From positions 1-50,756 of IMG/VR virus record IMGVR_UViG_3300042865_000860: a stretch of DNA of 50,756 bases; one strand, 5' to 3'. The stretch is from a virus. Each line of letters begins with the position of its first letter. The stretch's first letter is position 1. Shown one piece after another: positions 1-9,098 of this stretch. A program made the translations under genes and the position numbers. The notes under the pieces are model-generated. The model was not told the origin of the DNA and did no database searches. It saw nothing but the letters and a program-made list of their open reading frames with translations.

Positions 1-2
1 GA

Positions 3-239
3 CAATTGCGTGAGCATTACAGAGGTGATGAATACTATGAAAATGGACTTATAGAATATTATACAAATTCTGAAGCTATTATTAATGGTATTAATGCTAG
101 TGAAGATCCATCTATTGATTATGAATTTATATACCAAAGTGTTTTAAAAGTTAAAAATTATGTTGATCAGTCTATGTGGAAAGAAGCAATAGATGAATAT
201 ATAGACACCTATTTTATTTTAAAAAACAGATATATTTAA
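3..239 (+). CDS. 3' end of an unidentified protein, truncated by the window start
   Basis: This is an open frame running in from the left edge and ending in TAA at 237-239. The first in-frame start-like codon is a TTG at position 6, but the frame is open before it, so the true start probably lies outside the window. The visible 78 or so residues are acidic and rich in Tyr, Asn and Ile, with no membrane segment and no motif I recognise. The tail (EAIDEYIDTYFILKNRYI) looks like amphipathic helix. It lies upstream of the Pro/Thr-repeat gene at 469 on the same strand. No function can be assigned. Confidence 0.5.
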   Translation, partial: QLREHYRGDEYYENGLIEYYTNSEAIINGINASEDPSIDYEFIYQSVLKVKNYVDQSMWKEAIDEYIDTYFILKNRYI

Positions 240-245
240 TTATAA

Positions 246-395
246 CCACAATTAAAACATATTATAAAAAAATTAATTAAAAATATCTTAAATGAGTATT
301 CGGAAGATAATAAAGATTTATATTACACTATTGTACATACTGATTTTACAAGTTTAGGTGATGGTTCTTTTGATAATATGAGATTTGGTTTATAA
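246..395 (+). other. Start-less open frame, possible gene remnant
   Basis: A 49-codon open frame between stops at 243 and 393 has coding-like composition (IIKKLIKNIL, then YYTIVHTDFTSLGDGSFDN) but no ATG near its beginning; the only ATG is seven codons from the end. It sits directly after the truncated gene ending at 239, in a different frame. It could be the remains of a gene broken by a frameshift, or chance. I find nothing else between 240 and 446. Confidence 0.25.
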
Positions 396-446
396 TGATA
401 TATTTACAGTAATCTAAACTTACCTATTAATTAAATATAAAAATCT

Positions 447-460
447 ATATTTATATTAAA
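447..460 (+). promoter_or_regulatory. Putative late promoter upstream of 469
   Basis: ATATTTATATTAAA ends 8 bases before the start codon at 469. It matches the motif found before many structural genes in this window (consensus about ATATTTATAATAAA) and resembles the T4 late promoter TATAAATA. Confidence 0.45.
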
Positions 461-468
461 AGAATTTA

Positions 469-2088
469 ATGCCACAAGTAGTTAATATACTTACCTCAAC
501 AGGTATACCACCATATGATATTTATGTTTGTGATATAACAAATACGTTTTGTTATTTAGTCACAAGTTCTGTATCATTACCTTTTACATTTACAGTGCCA
601 CCTCCATTGGATACATCAACTTCAGTTATTATTAAACTAATTGATTCGACGGGTTGTGAATTTTTTGAATTATATCAATGTCCCGTAACTCCAACCCCAA
701 CGGTAACACTAACACAGACACCTACATCAACAGTTGTAAATCCATGTAACTGTATTGACGTTGTTAATTTTACGTCATCCGTTGTCGGGTATTTTGATTA
801 TGTGGATTGTAATGGTGTTCAACAATATTCAATTCCGGTTAATCCTGGATTAACTTATTATGTTTGTGGTAGTAATCCAACAAATGTTATTGGTCTTACT
901 GTAAATACTGGAATCCCTTGTGTTGGTGGAGGTTGTTTTCCGGTACCATCAGTTACTCCCACCCCAACATTAACTCCAACAAATACAATAACTCCAACAA
1001 TAACTCCGACTAATACAATAACTCCAACTAATACCCCAACTGAAACCCCCACACAAACGCCAACTAATACCCCAACTAATACTCCAACAATAACTCCAAC
1101 AATAACTCCAACTAATACTTCCACACTTACACCAACAATAACTCCAACTAATACTTCCACACTTACACCAACCGTAACCAATACTCCTACACTTACATCA
1201 ACCGTAACTAATACTCCTACACCTACACCAACCTCAACAAATCCTCCTCCTACACCTACACCAACCTCAACAAATCCCCCACCTACATTTACACCAACCC
1301 CAACTATTACCCCAACAAATACATTAACACCAACAAATACTATAACCCCAACAAATACTATAACCCCAACCTCAACCGTAACACCAACGGTAACTAATAC
1401 TCAAACACCAACAAAAACTATTACTCCAACCCCAACTGTTACACCAACAAATACATTAACACCAACAAACACATTAACACCAACAAATACATTAACACCA
1501 ACAAATACATTAACACCATCACCAACTACAGATTATAAAACATTTTTTGTTAGAACTTGTAATAATTGTGATGGATTATATCCTAGTGATGGATTTATAA
1601 GTTTACCATCAATAACTCTAATTGGTTCATCATTTATTGCAACTAATGGGGGGTGTTATGAGGTTTTAACTCAGATTGCTGGTACAATAACTTTATTTTT
1701 AGGTACGTCAAGTTTTTCTAATTGTGCGGGTTGTATTTCTTCAAATCCTTGCCCAACACCAACACCAACACCAACTCAGACTCAGACCCCAACTCAGACT
1801 CAGACCCCAACTAAAACAAAAACACCAACTCCAACACCAACAAAAACAACAACCCCAACTAAAACTCCAGGAGTTGTTTATGTTGCAGTGTCTTGTTGTA
1901 ACCCTTTGGTTCAAAAGTATGTAATACTACCATCCGCAGTATCTGGTCAAATAGTTTTAGTTAGTGGACAATGTTATCGAGTAGTTAATATATTTAATGG
2001 GACTCCATCATTTGTTGGAACATTATTATCTAGTGGTACAACTTGTGGTAGTTGTATTGCAACATATTTATGTAAATCCGCAGTATAA
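469..2088 (+). CDS. Mucin-like Pro/Thr-repeat protein with Cys-rich modules, probable virion fibre or adhesin
   Basis: The 539 residues are a mosaic. An N-terminal beta-rich domain (about 1-68) is followed by a Cys module (about 93-158), a long Pro/Thr linker of TPTNT/TPTIT-type units (about 160-352), a second Cys module (about 355-425), a short linker (to about 467) and a third, related Cys module (to the end). The last two modules share the pattern C-x-C or CC, then LPS, then CYxV, then CxxC and a final Cys; the same module recurs near the C-terminus of the protein at 12901. There is no signal peptide or membrane segment, so it is probably assembled in the cytoplasm as a structural part. 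Rigid Thr/Pro linkers between small globular modules fit a stalk or whisker. The GT60-like glycosyltransferase gene follows 61 bases downstream, which makes the Thr residues plausible O-glycan acceptors. Attachment to the virion is inferred. Confidence 0.75.
   Translation: MPQVVNILTSTGIPPYDIYVCDITNTFCYLVTSSVSLPFTFTVPPPLDTSTSVIIKLIDSTGCEFFELYQCPVTPTPTVTLTQTPTSTVVNPCNCIDVVNFTSSVVGYFDYVDCNGVQQYSIPVNPGLTYYVCGSNPTNVIGLTVNTGIPCVGGGCFPVPSVTPTPTLTPTNTITPTITPTNTITPTNTPTETPTQTPTNTPTNTPTITPTITPTNTSTLTPTITPTNTSTLTPTVTNTPTLTSTVTNTPTPTPTSTNPPPTPTPTSTNPPPTFTPTPTITPTNTLTPTNTITPTNTITPTSTVTPTVTNTQTPTKTITPTPTVTPTNTLTPTNTLTPTNTLTPTNTLTPSPTTDYKTFFVRTCNNCDGLYPSDGFISLPSITLIGSSFIATNGGCYEVLTQIAGTITLFLGTSSFSNCAGCISSNPCPTPTPTPTQTQTPTQTQTPTKTKTPTPTPTKTTTPTKTPGVVYVAVSCCNPLVQKYVILPSAVSGQIVLVSGQCYRVVNIFNGTPSFVGTLLSSGTTCGSCIATYLCKSAV
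949..1530 (+). repeat. Pro/Thr-codon tandem repeat (mucin-like linker)
   Basis: A degenerate repeat of ACTCCAACA/ACACCAACA-type hexamer and 9-12-base units encodes TPT, TPTNT and TPTIT runs. The strand bias (A/C on the coding strand, almost no G) produces artefactual Val/Gly open frames on the opposite strand. Several exact 12-15-base units recur back to back, so slippage or recombination could change its length. Confidence 0.85.
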
Positions 2089-2149
2089 TATAATTAATTT
2101 ACTATTGTTTTTTTTATTTGATGTTTTATTATTAAAATAAAAAAATAAC

Positions 2150-3397
2150 ATGAAAATATTTGTTCAGATAGCCTCGTATAGAGACCCACAATTAGAACCA
2201 ACAATTAAGAATATGTTGGAAAACGCAAAACGTCCTAAAAATTTAAGACTTGGGATTTGTAGACAATATAACCCCGACGACCAATTTGATTTGTTAGAAG
2301 ATTATAGAAAAGACAAAAGGTTTAGAATTATAGATGTTTTATATACTGAGTCAAAGGGAGTTTGTTGGGCAAGAAACCAAGTTCAACAAGTATATGGTGG
2401 TGAAGAATATACACTACAAATTGACTCTCATATGAGGTTTGAAAAAGATTGGGACGACACTCTAATTAAAATGATCAAACAACTTCAGAAAAAAGGATTT
2501 GATAAACCTTTATTAACAGGTTATGTTTCTTCATTTGATCCGGATAACGATCCTGCGGGTAGAGTACAAGAACCTTGGAGAATGGCGTTTGATAGATTTA
2601 TTCCTGAAGGGGCGGTATTCTTTTTACCTGAAACAATTCCCGGATGGCAAGAAATGAAAGAACCTGTAACGGCAAGATTTTATTCTGCTCATTTTGCTTT
2701 TACTTTAGGTAAATTTAGTGAAGAGGTTCAACATGATCCTGAATTTTATTTTCATGGAGAAGAAATTTCAATTGCTGTAAGAGCATATACTCATGGATAT
2801 GATTTGTTTCATCCCCATAAGGTTGTTATTTGGCATGAATATACTCGTAAGGGTAGAACAAAACAATGGGATGACGATAAAGAATGGGGTAAAAAAAATG
2901 AATTTGCTCACAAAAAAAATCGTCAGTTATTTGGTATGGATGGTGAAGAAATTACTTTAGATTTTAGTAAATACGGTTTTGGTACAGAAAGATCATTAAG
3001 AGATTATGAAATATATTCAGGTCTTTTGTTTTCAAAAAGAGCGGTACAACAATATACCTTAGATAAAAATTATCCTCCAAACCCACATATTTTTGAAACA
3101 GAAGAAGAATTGATGTCAAGTTACGCATCAATATTCAAACACTGTATTGATATTGGGTTTACTCAAGTACCTGAGAAAGATTATGAATTTTGGGTGGTTG
3201 CCTTTCACAATGAAAACGATGAAACCCTTTTTAGGAAAGATGCTGACATCAATGAAATTAATTCAATGATGAATGACCCTGATGGGTATTGTAAAGTATG
3301 GAGAGATTTCCAAACAACACATAAACCAAAATACTGGGTTGTTTGGCCTTTTAGTACGTCAAAAGGTTGGTGTGAAAGAATAACAGGAAATTTATGA
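2150..3397 (+). CDS. GT60-like polypeptide alpha-N-acetylglucosaminyltransferase
   Basis: This 415-residue protein looks like the GlcNAc-transferase family PF11397 (GT60). Visible marks are the N-terminal IFVQIASYRDPQL, GICRQY, ESKGVCWARNQVQQ, the LQIDSHMRFEKDWD block with the DxH metal/nucleotide site (D92-S93-H94), FHGEEISIAVRAYTHGYD near residue 200, and a later GFGTERSLRDYEIYSG segment. In eukaryotes the family uses UDP-GlcNAc to modify hydroxyproline of Skp1 (Dictyostelium) or Thr of trypanosome mucins. There is no signal peptide or membrane anchor, so it would act in the host cytoplasm. It lies between a Thr/Pro-repeat gene and three further glycan genes, so the phage's own Pro/Thr proteins are the obvious candidate acceptors. 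Family membership is secure from motifs; the acceptor is inferred. Confidence 0.88.
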   Translation: MKIFVQIASYRDPQLEPTIKNMLENAKRPKNLRLGICRQYNPDDQFDLLEDYRKDKRFRIIDVLYTESKGVCWARNQVQQVYGGEEYTLQIDSHMRFEKDWDDTLIKMIKQLQKKGFDKPLLTGYVSSFDPDNDPAGRVQEPWRMAFDRFIPEGAVFFLPETIPGWQEMKEPVTARFYSAHFAFTLGKFSEEVQHDPEFYFHGEEISIAVRAYTHGYDLFHPHKVVIWHEYTRKGRTKQWDDDKEWGKKNEFAHKKNRQLFGMDGEEITLDFSKYGFGTERSLRDYEIYSGLLFSKRAVQQYTLDKNYPPNPHIFETEEELMSSYASIFKHCIDIGFTQVPEKDYEFWVVAFHNENDETLFRKDADINEINSMMNDPDGYCKVWRDFQTTHKPKYWVVWPFSTSKGWCERITGNL

Positions 3398-3454
3398 TTT
3401 TAATATCATATACTTAATATTGATTTAATAATATAAACAAAAAATATAATAAAA

Positions 3455-3826
3455 ATGGAATACCCAATAAGTGAAATTTTAGATAGATATTCAATTGCCG
3501 TTTTAAAAAAACAAAGATTAGATGCCGATAATGATGTTGAATTAAAAGATTTGTCGGAAGTAATTGAAGATTATAAAATAATTAATTCTCAAGTTATTGA
3601 GACTTATATCGATAAATTAATTTCTATTAATGGAGAGATATGGGATTTAGAATCTGATATTAGAAAAGGCAAAGAAGGTGAATTAGGATTAGAAGAAGTT
3701 GGTAGGAGAGCAATAAGAATTAGAGAATTCAACAAAATTAGAGTTGGTTATAAAAATATAATCGTTGAAACTTTTGGTGAAGGATATAAAGATGTTAAAA
3801 TGAATCACGCAAGTTCTGATGTATAA
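3455..3826 (+). CDS. Small DUF6165-like protein of a glycan-biosynthesis cluster
   Basis: This is a 123-residue, highly charged, mostly helical protein. Its opening (YPISEILDRYSIAVLKKQR) resembles the PVSxGExxDKxTILxIKxxR start of DUF6165-type proteins, which occur in bacterial sugar-transfer gene clusters and have no established activity. A predicted coiled segment follows (about 20-75). The stop overlaps the next start by 8 bases (ATGTATAA), so it is probably translationally coupled to the glycosyltransferase-methyltransferase at 3819. A role as an adaptor or regulatory partner of the glycosyltransferases is only an inference from context. Confidence 0.55.
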   Translation: MEYPISEILDRYSIAVLKKQRLDADNDVELKDLSEVIEDYKIINSQVIETYIDKLISINGEIWDLESDIRKGKEGELGLEEVGRRAIRIREFNKIRVGYKNIIVETFGEGYKDVKMNHASSDV

Positions 3827-5405
3827 GATAGTAATTTCCCTAACAACAGTACCCGAACGTTTAAATCAAGATGTTGAGGATGGTTTTAAATTGGTTATGA
3901 AATCAATTTGTGAACAAAATTTCAATAATTATGAAGTACATTTAAATTTACCTTTTACATATAATGTTACGGGTGAAGAATACATAATACCACAATGGTT
4001 AGATGACTATCAAGAATCATATGACCATTTAAAAATCTTCAGAACGGAAGATATGGGACCACCAACAAAGGTTATTCCAACTATCATTCGTGAAGACAGT
4101 AATACGTTATTAATCGTTGTTGATGATGATTTAGTTTATCATGAAGATATGATCTTAGAACATATAAAATACCATATAGAGTTACCTAATTCTGTTGTAC
4201 TATATGACGGTAGAAGTTTAGTGACTCCAAAGTACGGTGATTTAAGGGATTCTTGGGTTTTAAGTGTAAATGAACCATTGGAGGTAAAAGACTTACAACA
4301 TTATAAATCAGCATCATATTTTGTTAAATATTTTGAAACTGAATTCTTTAGTGATTTTGTGGGTAAAACAAAATCAGATGATGTTTTATTGTCATTTTAC
4401 TTTAAGTTTAAAAAGATAAAAATGTTTGTTGTTCCCTACGTCCCTGATGTTGATAAGTTATCAACGTATGATGATTGGTATAAATTTCAAGGGGTAACAA
4501 CATTTCCAGTTATTAGACATTCAAATAGTGTAACTAATACTGGATGTAATCACCCAACAATGTTAGACGAACAACCAAAATTTTTTATCCCTGAGGAATT
4601 TAAAATAATTGAAAATCCAAATTATAAACCATCGGATAATGTTATTGTTAGTTCTAAACCAAAAATAGTTGATGGGATTGCTAAACCCAATATTCCTGAA
4701 ATCATCGAAATTAATAATATATCCGACTTAGTGTATAAATTAGCCGGCGATTTTAATAAAATAGATAAAAGATTTTGGGACACAACACATCTAAGTGGAG
4801 AACAACATAATAATGAAAGAAGTAAACCGGCACCTTATATTAAAAAAACCTCTGAAATTGCCAAAGTTTTAGGACTTAAAACCGTTGTCGAAATTGGATC
4901 AACAAGACATGGTCTTACTCCAAAATGTATTAACTATTACTATTTAGGTGATAATCCTTTTGTGTCACCTCCTTGTTGTGCTGACGGTCACGGAGGTATA
5001 ATGTTTGCGTTAGAAGGTTTTGATGTTCATTCTGTTGATATTGATAAAAATTGTGTTATTCATGCTGAGTGGTCATTTGGGTCATTAGGTAGAGAAATTC
5101 CTAAAAATTTACATTTAAATATTCCAAAAGACGGTATTGAATTTTTAAAAGAGTTTGATGGAAAAATTGATGTTTTATTTTTAGATGGTTGGGATGTCGG
5201 AACCGATTTATATAAAGAAAAACATTTAGAATCATTTGAAGTGTGTAAAGATAAATTATCCGACACCCATTTAATTCTAATTGATGATACCGACTTTATA
5301 TTAACAAATGAAGGTAAAGATGCTTTATTATCACCTCATTTAATATCATTAGGGTACATTTTACTTTTTGATGGTAGACAAAAATTATATATAAATAAAA
5401 TATAA
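3819..5405 (+). CDS. Glycosyltransferase-methyltransferase fusion
   Basis: Two enzymes are joined in 528 residues. Residues 1 to about 270 form a GT-A-type glycosyltransferase: ISLTTVPERL at the start, IPQWL, the DMGPPTKVIP block, and an acidic triplet in LIVVDDDLVYHED (D102-D104) fit to bind a metal-nucleotide sugar. After a linker (about 270-330), residues 340-528 look like a class I SAM-dependent methyltransferase: VVEIGSTRHG as motif I, DVHSVDID ending the second strand, IDVLFLDGWD and LILIDDTD. The donor sugar and methylation target cannot be read from the sequence. The gene overlaps the small gene before it and is followed by the next start after 1 base, so 3455-7797 is probably one transcript. 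It may add and then O-methylate a sugar on the glycan begun by the enzyme at 2150. Confidence 0.72.
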   Translation: MYKIVISLTTVPERLNQDVEDGFKLVMKSICEQNFNNYEVHLNLPFTYNVTGEEYIIPQWLDDYQESYDHLKIFRTEDMGPPTKVIPTIIREDSNTLLIVVDDDLVYHEDMILEHIKYHIELPNSVVLYDGRSLVTPKYGDLRDSWVLSVNEPLEVKDLQHYKSASYFVKYFETEFFSDFVGKTKSDDVLLSFYFKFKKIKMFVVPYVPDVDKLSTYDDWYKFQGVTTFPVIRHSNSVTNTGCNHPTMLDEQPKFFIPEEFKIIENPNYKPSDNVIVSSKPKIVDGIAKPNIPEIIEINNISDLVYKLAGDFNKIDKRFWDTTHLSGEQHNNERSKPAPYIKKTSEIAKVLGLKTVVEIGSTRHGLTPKCINYYYLGDNPFVSPPCCADGHGGIMFALEGFDVHSVDIDKNCVIHAEWSFGSLGREIPKNLHLNIPKDGIEFLKEFDGKIDVLFLDGWDVGTDLYKEKHLESFEVCKDKLSDTHLILIDDTDFILTNEGKDALLSPHLISLGYILLFDGRQKLYINKI

Positions 5406-5406
5406 T

Positions 5407-7797
5407 ATGGAAAATTTTTTTGATGAGTCATTACACTTTTTAGGTAAAACTAATAATACCATAACCGCATTAAACATTGGTTCAATGGATGGTGTGATGT
5501 TTGACGAGATGATTGGGTATACTAAAATGTACAATTTTAATGTTCTATATGTTGAACCAATACCTTACCTATTTGATAGATTAAAAAGTAATATTGGTGA
5601 TGTAGGATTATTTGAAAATAGTGCAATATCTGATTATGATGGTGAAATTGAAATGATGACAATTGACAAAGAAGTCATTGATAGTGGTTTAATTCACAGT
5701 TGTTTTTATGGTATGAGTGCGGTTTATCCACCTAAAAATGGTTTGGGAAGTGAAGGCGATAGACTTACAGTTGAAAAATATGGTAAGTTGGTTAAGGTTC
5801 CATGTATCACATTTGAAACCTTAATGGATAAACATAAACTAAATAACTTTGATATTCTTAAAGTTGATGCTGAAGGACATGATTTTAAAATTTTTAAACA
5901 AATTGATTTTAAAAAATACACACCAAAGGTTATAAGATTAGAATGGATTAATTTATCTGAACAAGAACAAAGTGAGATAATTGAAATATTCAAAACTAAT
6001 GATTTTATATATGAAATATCGGGTCAAGATATTGTTGGGTTACCAAAATATTTTTATGATGAAATTTTTTCATCAAGTAAACCAAAAAATAATATTATTA
6101 AAAAAACTGTTAATACTCAAAACAATGTTATTACTATAGTTACGGGACTATGGGATATAGGTAGAGGAGAACTCCAAGAAGGGTGGTCTCGATCATACCA
6201 ACATTATTTAGATAAGTTTCAACAATTATTACAAGTTGACGTAAATATGATAATTTTTGGGGACGAAGAATTAGAAAAATTTGTATTAGATAATAGACGT
6301 GATGAAAATACTCAATTTGTTCGTAGGGATTTATCATGGTTTAAGAATAATGAATTCTACGATAAAATTCAAAAAATTAGAACCAATCCTGATTGGTATA
6401 ATCAAGTTGGTTGGTTAACAGATTCGACACAAGCTAAACTAGAGATGTATAATCCTTTAGTTATGTCTAAAATTTATCTTTTACACGACGCAAAAATTTT
6501 AGATAAGTTTAATTCAGAATATATGTTTTGGGTTGACGCCGGATTAACTAACACAATACATCCAGGATATTTTACACATGATAAAGTTTTAGATAAATTA
6601 CCCCAATTAGTTAATAATTTTCACTTTGTTTGTTTTCCATATGAAACCAATAGTGAAATACACGGATTCAAATATCAAGAGTTGTGTGATTTAGTTGGTA
6701 AACCTGTTAATATGGTTGCTCGAGCTGGTTTCTTTGGCGGAAAAAAAGACGCAATAACAGAAATTAATAGTATCTATTATGGGTTAATGAATGACACATT
6801 ATCACAAGGGTTAATGGGAACCGAAGAGTCATTATTTACAATTATGACATACAAGTATCCAAACTTAATTACTTATTCAGAAATAGAAGGTAATGGGTTA
6901 ATGGGTAGATTCTTTGAGGATTTAAAAAATACGACTGTTGAGGTTAAATCGGAAGTATCAAAAGATGTTGTTGTAAATAATTTGGACACATCAAAGGTTG
7001 GTCTTTATGTTATCACATTTAACTCACCAAAACAATTAGAAGTACTTATCCAATCAATGTTGGATTACGATAAAGATTTTATTGAGAAACCAAAGAAATT
7101 CTTATTAGATAATTCAACTGATTTATCAACAACACCAAGATATATTGAACTATGTGAACAATATGGTTTTGAACACATTAAAAAAGATAACATTGGGATT
7201 GTTGGTGGTAGAGTATTCGTTGCAGAACATTTTGATGAAACTGATTTAGATTTTTATTATTGGTTTGAAGATGACATGTCATTTTACCCTAAAAAAGGTG
7301 AGGTATGTCGAAACGGATTTTCTCGTTATGTTGATAATTTATATCAGAAATCATTAGAGATAATACAAAAAGAAAATTTTGATTTTCTTAAACTTAATTT
7401 TAGTGAATTCTACGGATCCAATGATATTCAATTTTCATGGTATAACGTACCACAAGATTTTAGAAAAAATCATTGGCCAAAAAATCCTAAATTACCTACT
7501 CAAGGATTAGATTCTAATTCACCTAAAACAAAATTTGATGAAATACATATTCACAAAGGATTACCATATATTACGGGTGAAATATTTTTGTGTAATTGGC
7601 CAATTGTTTTAACAAAAAAAGGTAATTATAATTGTTATTTAGAAACAAAATGGGCTCACCCTCATGAACAAGTACTTATGAGTTATTCTTATCAAGAAAC
7701 AGTAAAAGGAAAAATTAATCCTGGATTATTATTATTAACTCCAACGGAGCACCATAGATTTCATCATTATGATGGTTCTTTAAGAAAAGAAAGTTAA
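5407..7797 (+). CDS. Triple fusion: FkbM methyltransferase, HtrL/YibB-like and GT-A glycosyltransferase
   Basis: The 796 residues hold three parts. Residues 1 to about 210 resemble FkbM-family methyltransferases: ALNIGSMDGVMFDEM, LYVEPIPYLFDRLKSN, and FDILKVDAEGHDFKIF. Residues about 237-500 resemble HtrL/YibB (PF09612), a sugar-transfer family: TIVTGLWDIGRGE, the NRRDENTQFVRRDL region, MFWVDAGLTNTIHP and MGTEESLFTIM. Residues about 525-796 look like a GT-A glycosyltransferase with VGLYVITFNSPKQLEVLIQ, YYWFEDDMSFY as the acidic metal site, and a C-terminal WAHPHEQVLMSY. Bacterial relatives of each part are usually separate proteins in LPS, capsule or glycopeptide clusters. Together with 2150 and 3819 this gives up to four transferases and two methyltransferases, enough for a short methylated oligosaccharide. 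Substrates are unknown. Confidence 0.75.
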   Translation: MENFFDESLHFLGKTNNTITALNIGSMDGVMFDEMIGYTKMYNFNVLYVEPIPYLFDRLKSNIGDVGLFENSAISDYDGEIEMMTIDKEVIDSGLIHSCFYGMSAVYPPKNGLGSEGDRLTVEKYGKLVKVPCITFETLMDKHKLNNFDILKVDAEGHDFKIFKQIDFKKYTPKVIRLEWINLSEQEQSEIIEIFKTNDFIYEISGQDIVGLPKYFYDEIFSSSKPKNNIIKKTVNTQNNVITIVTGLWDIGRGELQEGWSRSYQHYLDKFQQLLQVDVNMIIFGDEELEKFVLDNRRDENTQFVRRDLSWFKNNEFYDKIQKIRTNPDWYNQVGWLTDSTQAKLEMYNPLVMSKIYLLHDAKILDKFNSEYMFWVDAGLTNTIHPGYFTHDKVLDKLPQLVNNFHFVCFPYETNSEIHGFKYQELCDLVGKPVNMVARAGFFGGKKDAITEINSIYYGLMNDTLSQGLMGTEESLFTIMTYKYPNLITYSEIEGNGLMGRFFEDLKNTTVEVKSEVSKDVVVNNLDTSKVGLYVITFNSPKQLEVLIQSMLDYDKDFIEKPKKFLLDNSTDLSTTPRYIELCEQYGFEHIKKDNIGIVGGRVFVAEHFDETDLDFYYWFEDDMSFYPKKGEVCRNGFSRYVDNLYQKSLEIIQKENFDFLKLNFSEFYGSNDIQFSWYNVPQDFRKNHWPKNPKLPTQGLDSNSPKTKFDEIHIHKGLPYITGEIFLCNWPIVLTKKGNYNCYLETKWAHPHEQVLMSYSYQETVKGKINPGLLLLTPTEHHRFHHYDGSLRKES

Positions 7798-7813
7798 TAT
7801 TTAGTAGTTCAGC

Positions 7814-7827
7814 ATATTTATAGTAAA
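7814..7827 (+). promoter_or_regulatory. Putative late promoter upstream of 7836
   Basis: ATATTTATAGTAAA ends 8 bases before the start at 7836. It matches the recurring late-promoter-like motif and suggests that the Pro/Thr-protein/protease group is transcribed separately from the glycan cluster. Confidence 0.5.
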
Positions 7828-7835
7828 AACTATAA

Positions 7836-9098
7836 ATGGAATTTTTCATTAAAAAGAATGCAACTCTCCCTATATTAAAATTACAGGTTGTAAAAGACGG
7901 TAGAAGTGATTATAATTCTTTCATGGATATGATTGAAGAGTCCTCTATCTTCTTTTCAATGACTAATGTTGAAACCGGGATTCCTAAAATTTCAACAAGT
8001 TCGGCTGGATTTGTTGAGAAAGTACTTTTGGATCCTAATGCGGAACCTGAATATTACATTTATTATCAATTCAAACCACAAGACACAAATAAAACTGCAA
8101 GATATGAGGCTCAATTCTTATTAAGAAATTCTCAAGGAGTTTTAATATTACCAATACGAGAACAATTATTTATTAATGTACAAGAAAGTTTCATTGCGGA
8201 AGATTTACCATATGAAAGTTGTTATTTAATAGAGTTTCCTTGTTGTAATAATGTGTGTCCAACAACAACTACAACAACTACAGAATGTTGTTGTCCTCAA
8301 GACACTCCAACATCAACACCAACACCAACTGTCACACCAACACCGGGATTATCACCTACACCTACACCAACACCGGGATTATCACCTACACCTACACCTA
8401 CACCGGGATTATCACCAACACCAACACCAACAAAAACTCCAATACCTCTTCCGTCACCAATAGATGAGTTTTGTTTTAGTGTGTTTATTCAATCACCAAC
8501 AGTAACTCCAACACCAACAATTACACCAACAGGAAGTCCAATTCCTTGTTGTAATACTTGGTATTATTTTGGGGGACCTGTTTCTGGATCTACATTCCAA
8601 TGGTTAGATTGTTCAGGAAACACAACAACCTTTAGTGCTTCAACGGGATACGCTTCTACAATATGTGCGTTATCCGTTATAAAATTATCGGGAGATGGTC
8701 AAACTTATCTTGAAAGTACTTGTACTTGTGGTTCCGCACAACTAACCCCAACCCCGACTCCTACACAAACACAAACTCCAACAACAACTCCAACAACAAC
8801 TCCAACAACAACACCAACAACAACACCAGGATTATCACCAACTCCAACTCCAACAAAAACAAAAACACCAACAACAACAACAACACCAGGATTATCACCA
8901 ACACCAACACCAACAAAAACACTTACTCCTACTCCTACCGTAACACCAGGATTATCACCGACACCTACACCAACAAAAACACCTACACCAAATCCTACCG
9001 TAACACCAGGATTATCACCGACACCAACACCAACACCAACTTGTGGAATTATAACTAATAACACTATTTATATAAAATATAATACTAAATCATGTTAA
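7836..9098 (+). CDS. Pro/Thr-repeat virion-type protein with N-terminal docking domain
   Basis: This is a 420-residue protein. Residues 1 to about 135 form a beta-rich domain ([17 protein letters not shown] at the start, [23 protein letters not shown] in the middle) whose layout recalls the Ig-like N-terminal domain of phage baseplate upper proteins (BppU type). That is a resemblance, not a firm assignment. A Thr run and Cys cluster follow ([13 protein letters not shown]), then Pro/Thr linkers with repeated [11 protein letters not shown] units, a Cys module ([11 protein letters not shown] to CTC, about 233-303), and a second long linker of the same units to near the C-terminus. A closely similar Cys module is in the protease at 9092. 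The stop overlaps the next start (ATGTTAA). A likely role is a virion stalk; the many exposed Thr residues are candidate O-glycan sites. Confidence 0.68.
   Translation: MEFFIKKNATLPILKLQVVKDGRSDYNSFMDMIEESSIFFSMTNVETGIPKISTSSAGFVEKVLLDPNAEPEYYIYYQFKPQDTNKTARYEAQFLLRNSQGVLILPIREQLFINVQESFIAEDLPYESCYLIEFPCCNNVCPTTTTTTTECCCPQDTPTSTPTPTVTPTPGLSPTPTPTPGLSPTPTPTPGLSPTPTPTKTPIPLPSPIDEFCFSVFIQSPTVTPTPTITPTGSPIPCCNTWYYFGGPVSGSTFQWLDCSGNTTTFSASTGYASTICALSVIKLSGDGQTYLESTCTCGSAQLTPTPTPTQTQTPTTTPTTTPTTTPTTTPGLSPTPTPTKTKTPTTTTTPGLSPTPTPTKTLTPTPTVTPGLSPTPTPTKTPTPNPTVTPGLSPTPTPTPTCGIITNNTIYIKYNTKSC
8284..8457 (+). repeat. Pro/Thr repeat with 30-base [10 protein letters not shown] units
   Basis: Copies of an approximately 30-base unit containing CCGGGATTATCACC encode [10 protein letters not shown]. 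The units are directly adjacent with no unique spacers and stay in frame. Confidence 0.85.
8744..9043 (+). repeat. Second Pro/Thr repeat, four GLSPTPTPT units
   Basis: An A/C-rich tandem repeat encodes TPTTTPTTT runs and four more copies of the GLSPTPTPT unit, each preceded by ACACCAGGATTATCACC. The same unit also occurs in the gene at 9092, giving homologous DNA in neighbouring genes. Confidence 0.85.

Noticed and set aside
858-1181. Minus-strand open frames rich in Val-Gly (also near 8705-9064, 10573-10773 and 16977-17186)
   Set aside because: They are exact antisense shadows of the Thr/Pro repeats; the GTTGGT-type composition arises from the ACC/ACA/CCA codons on the other strand.
8326-8442. 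Regular 30-base repeats that might suggest a CRISPR array
   Set aside because: The units are directly joined without unique spacers, stay in frame and encode [10 protein letters not shown]; no cas genes are present.
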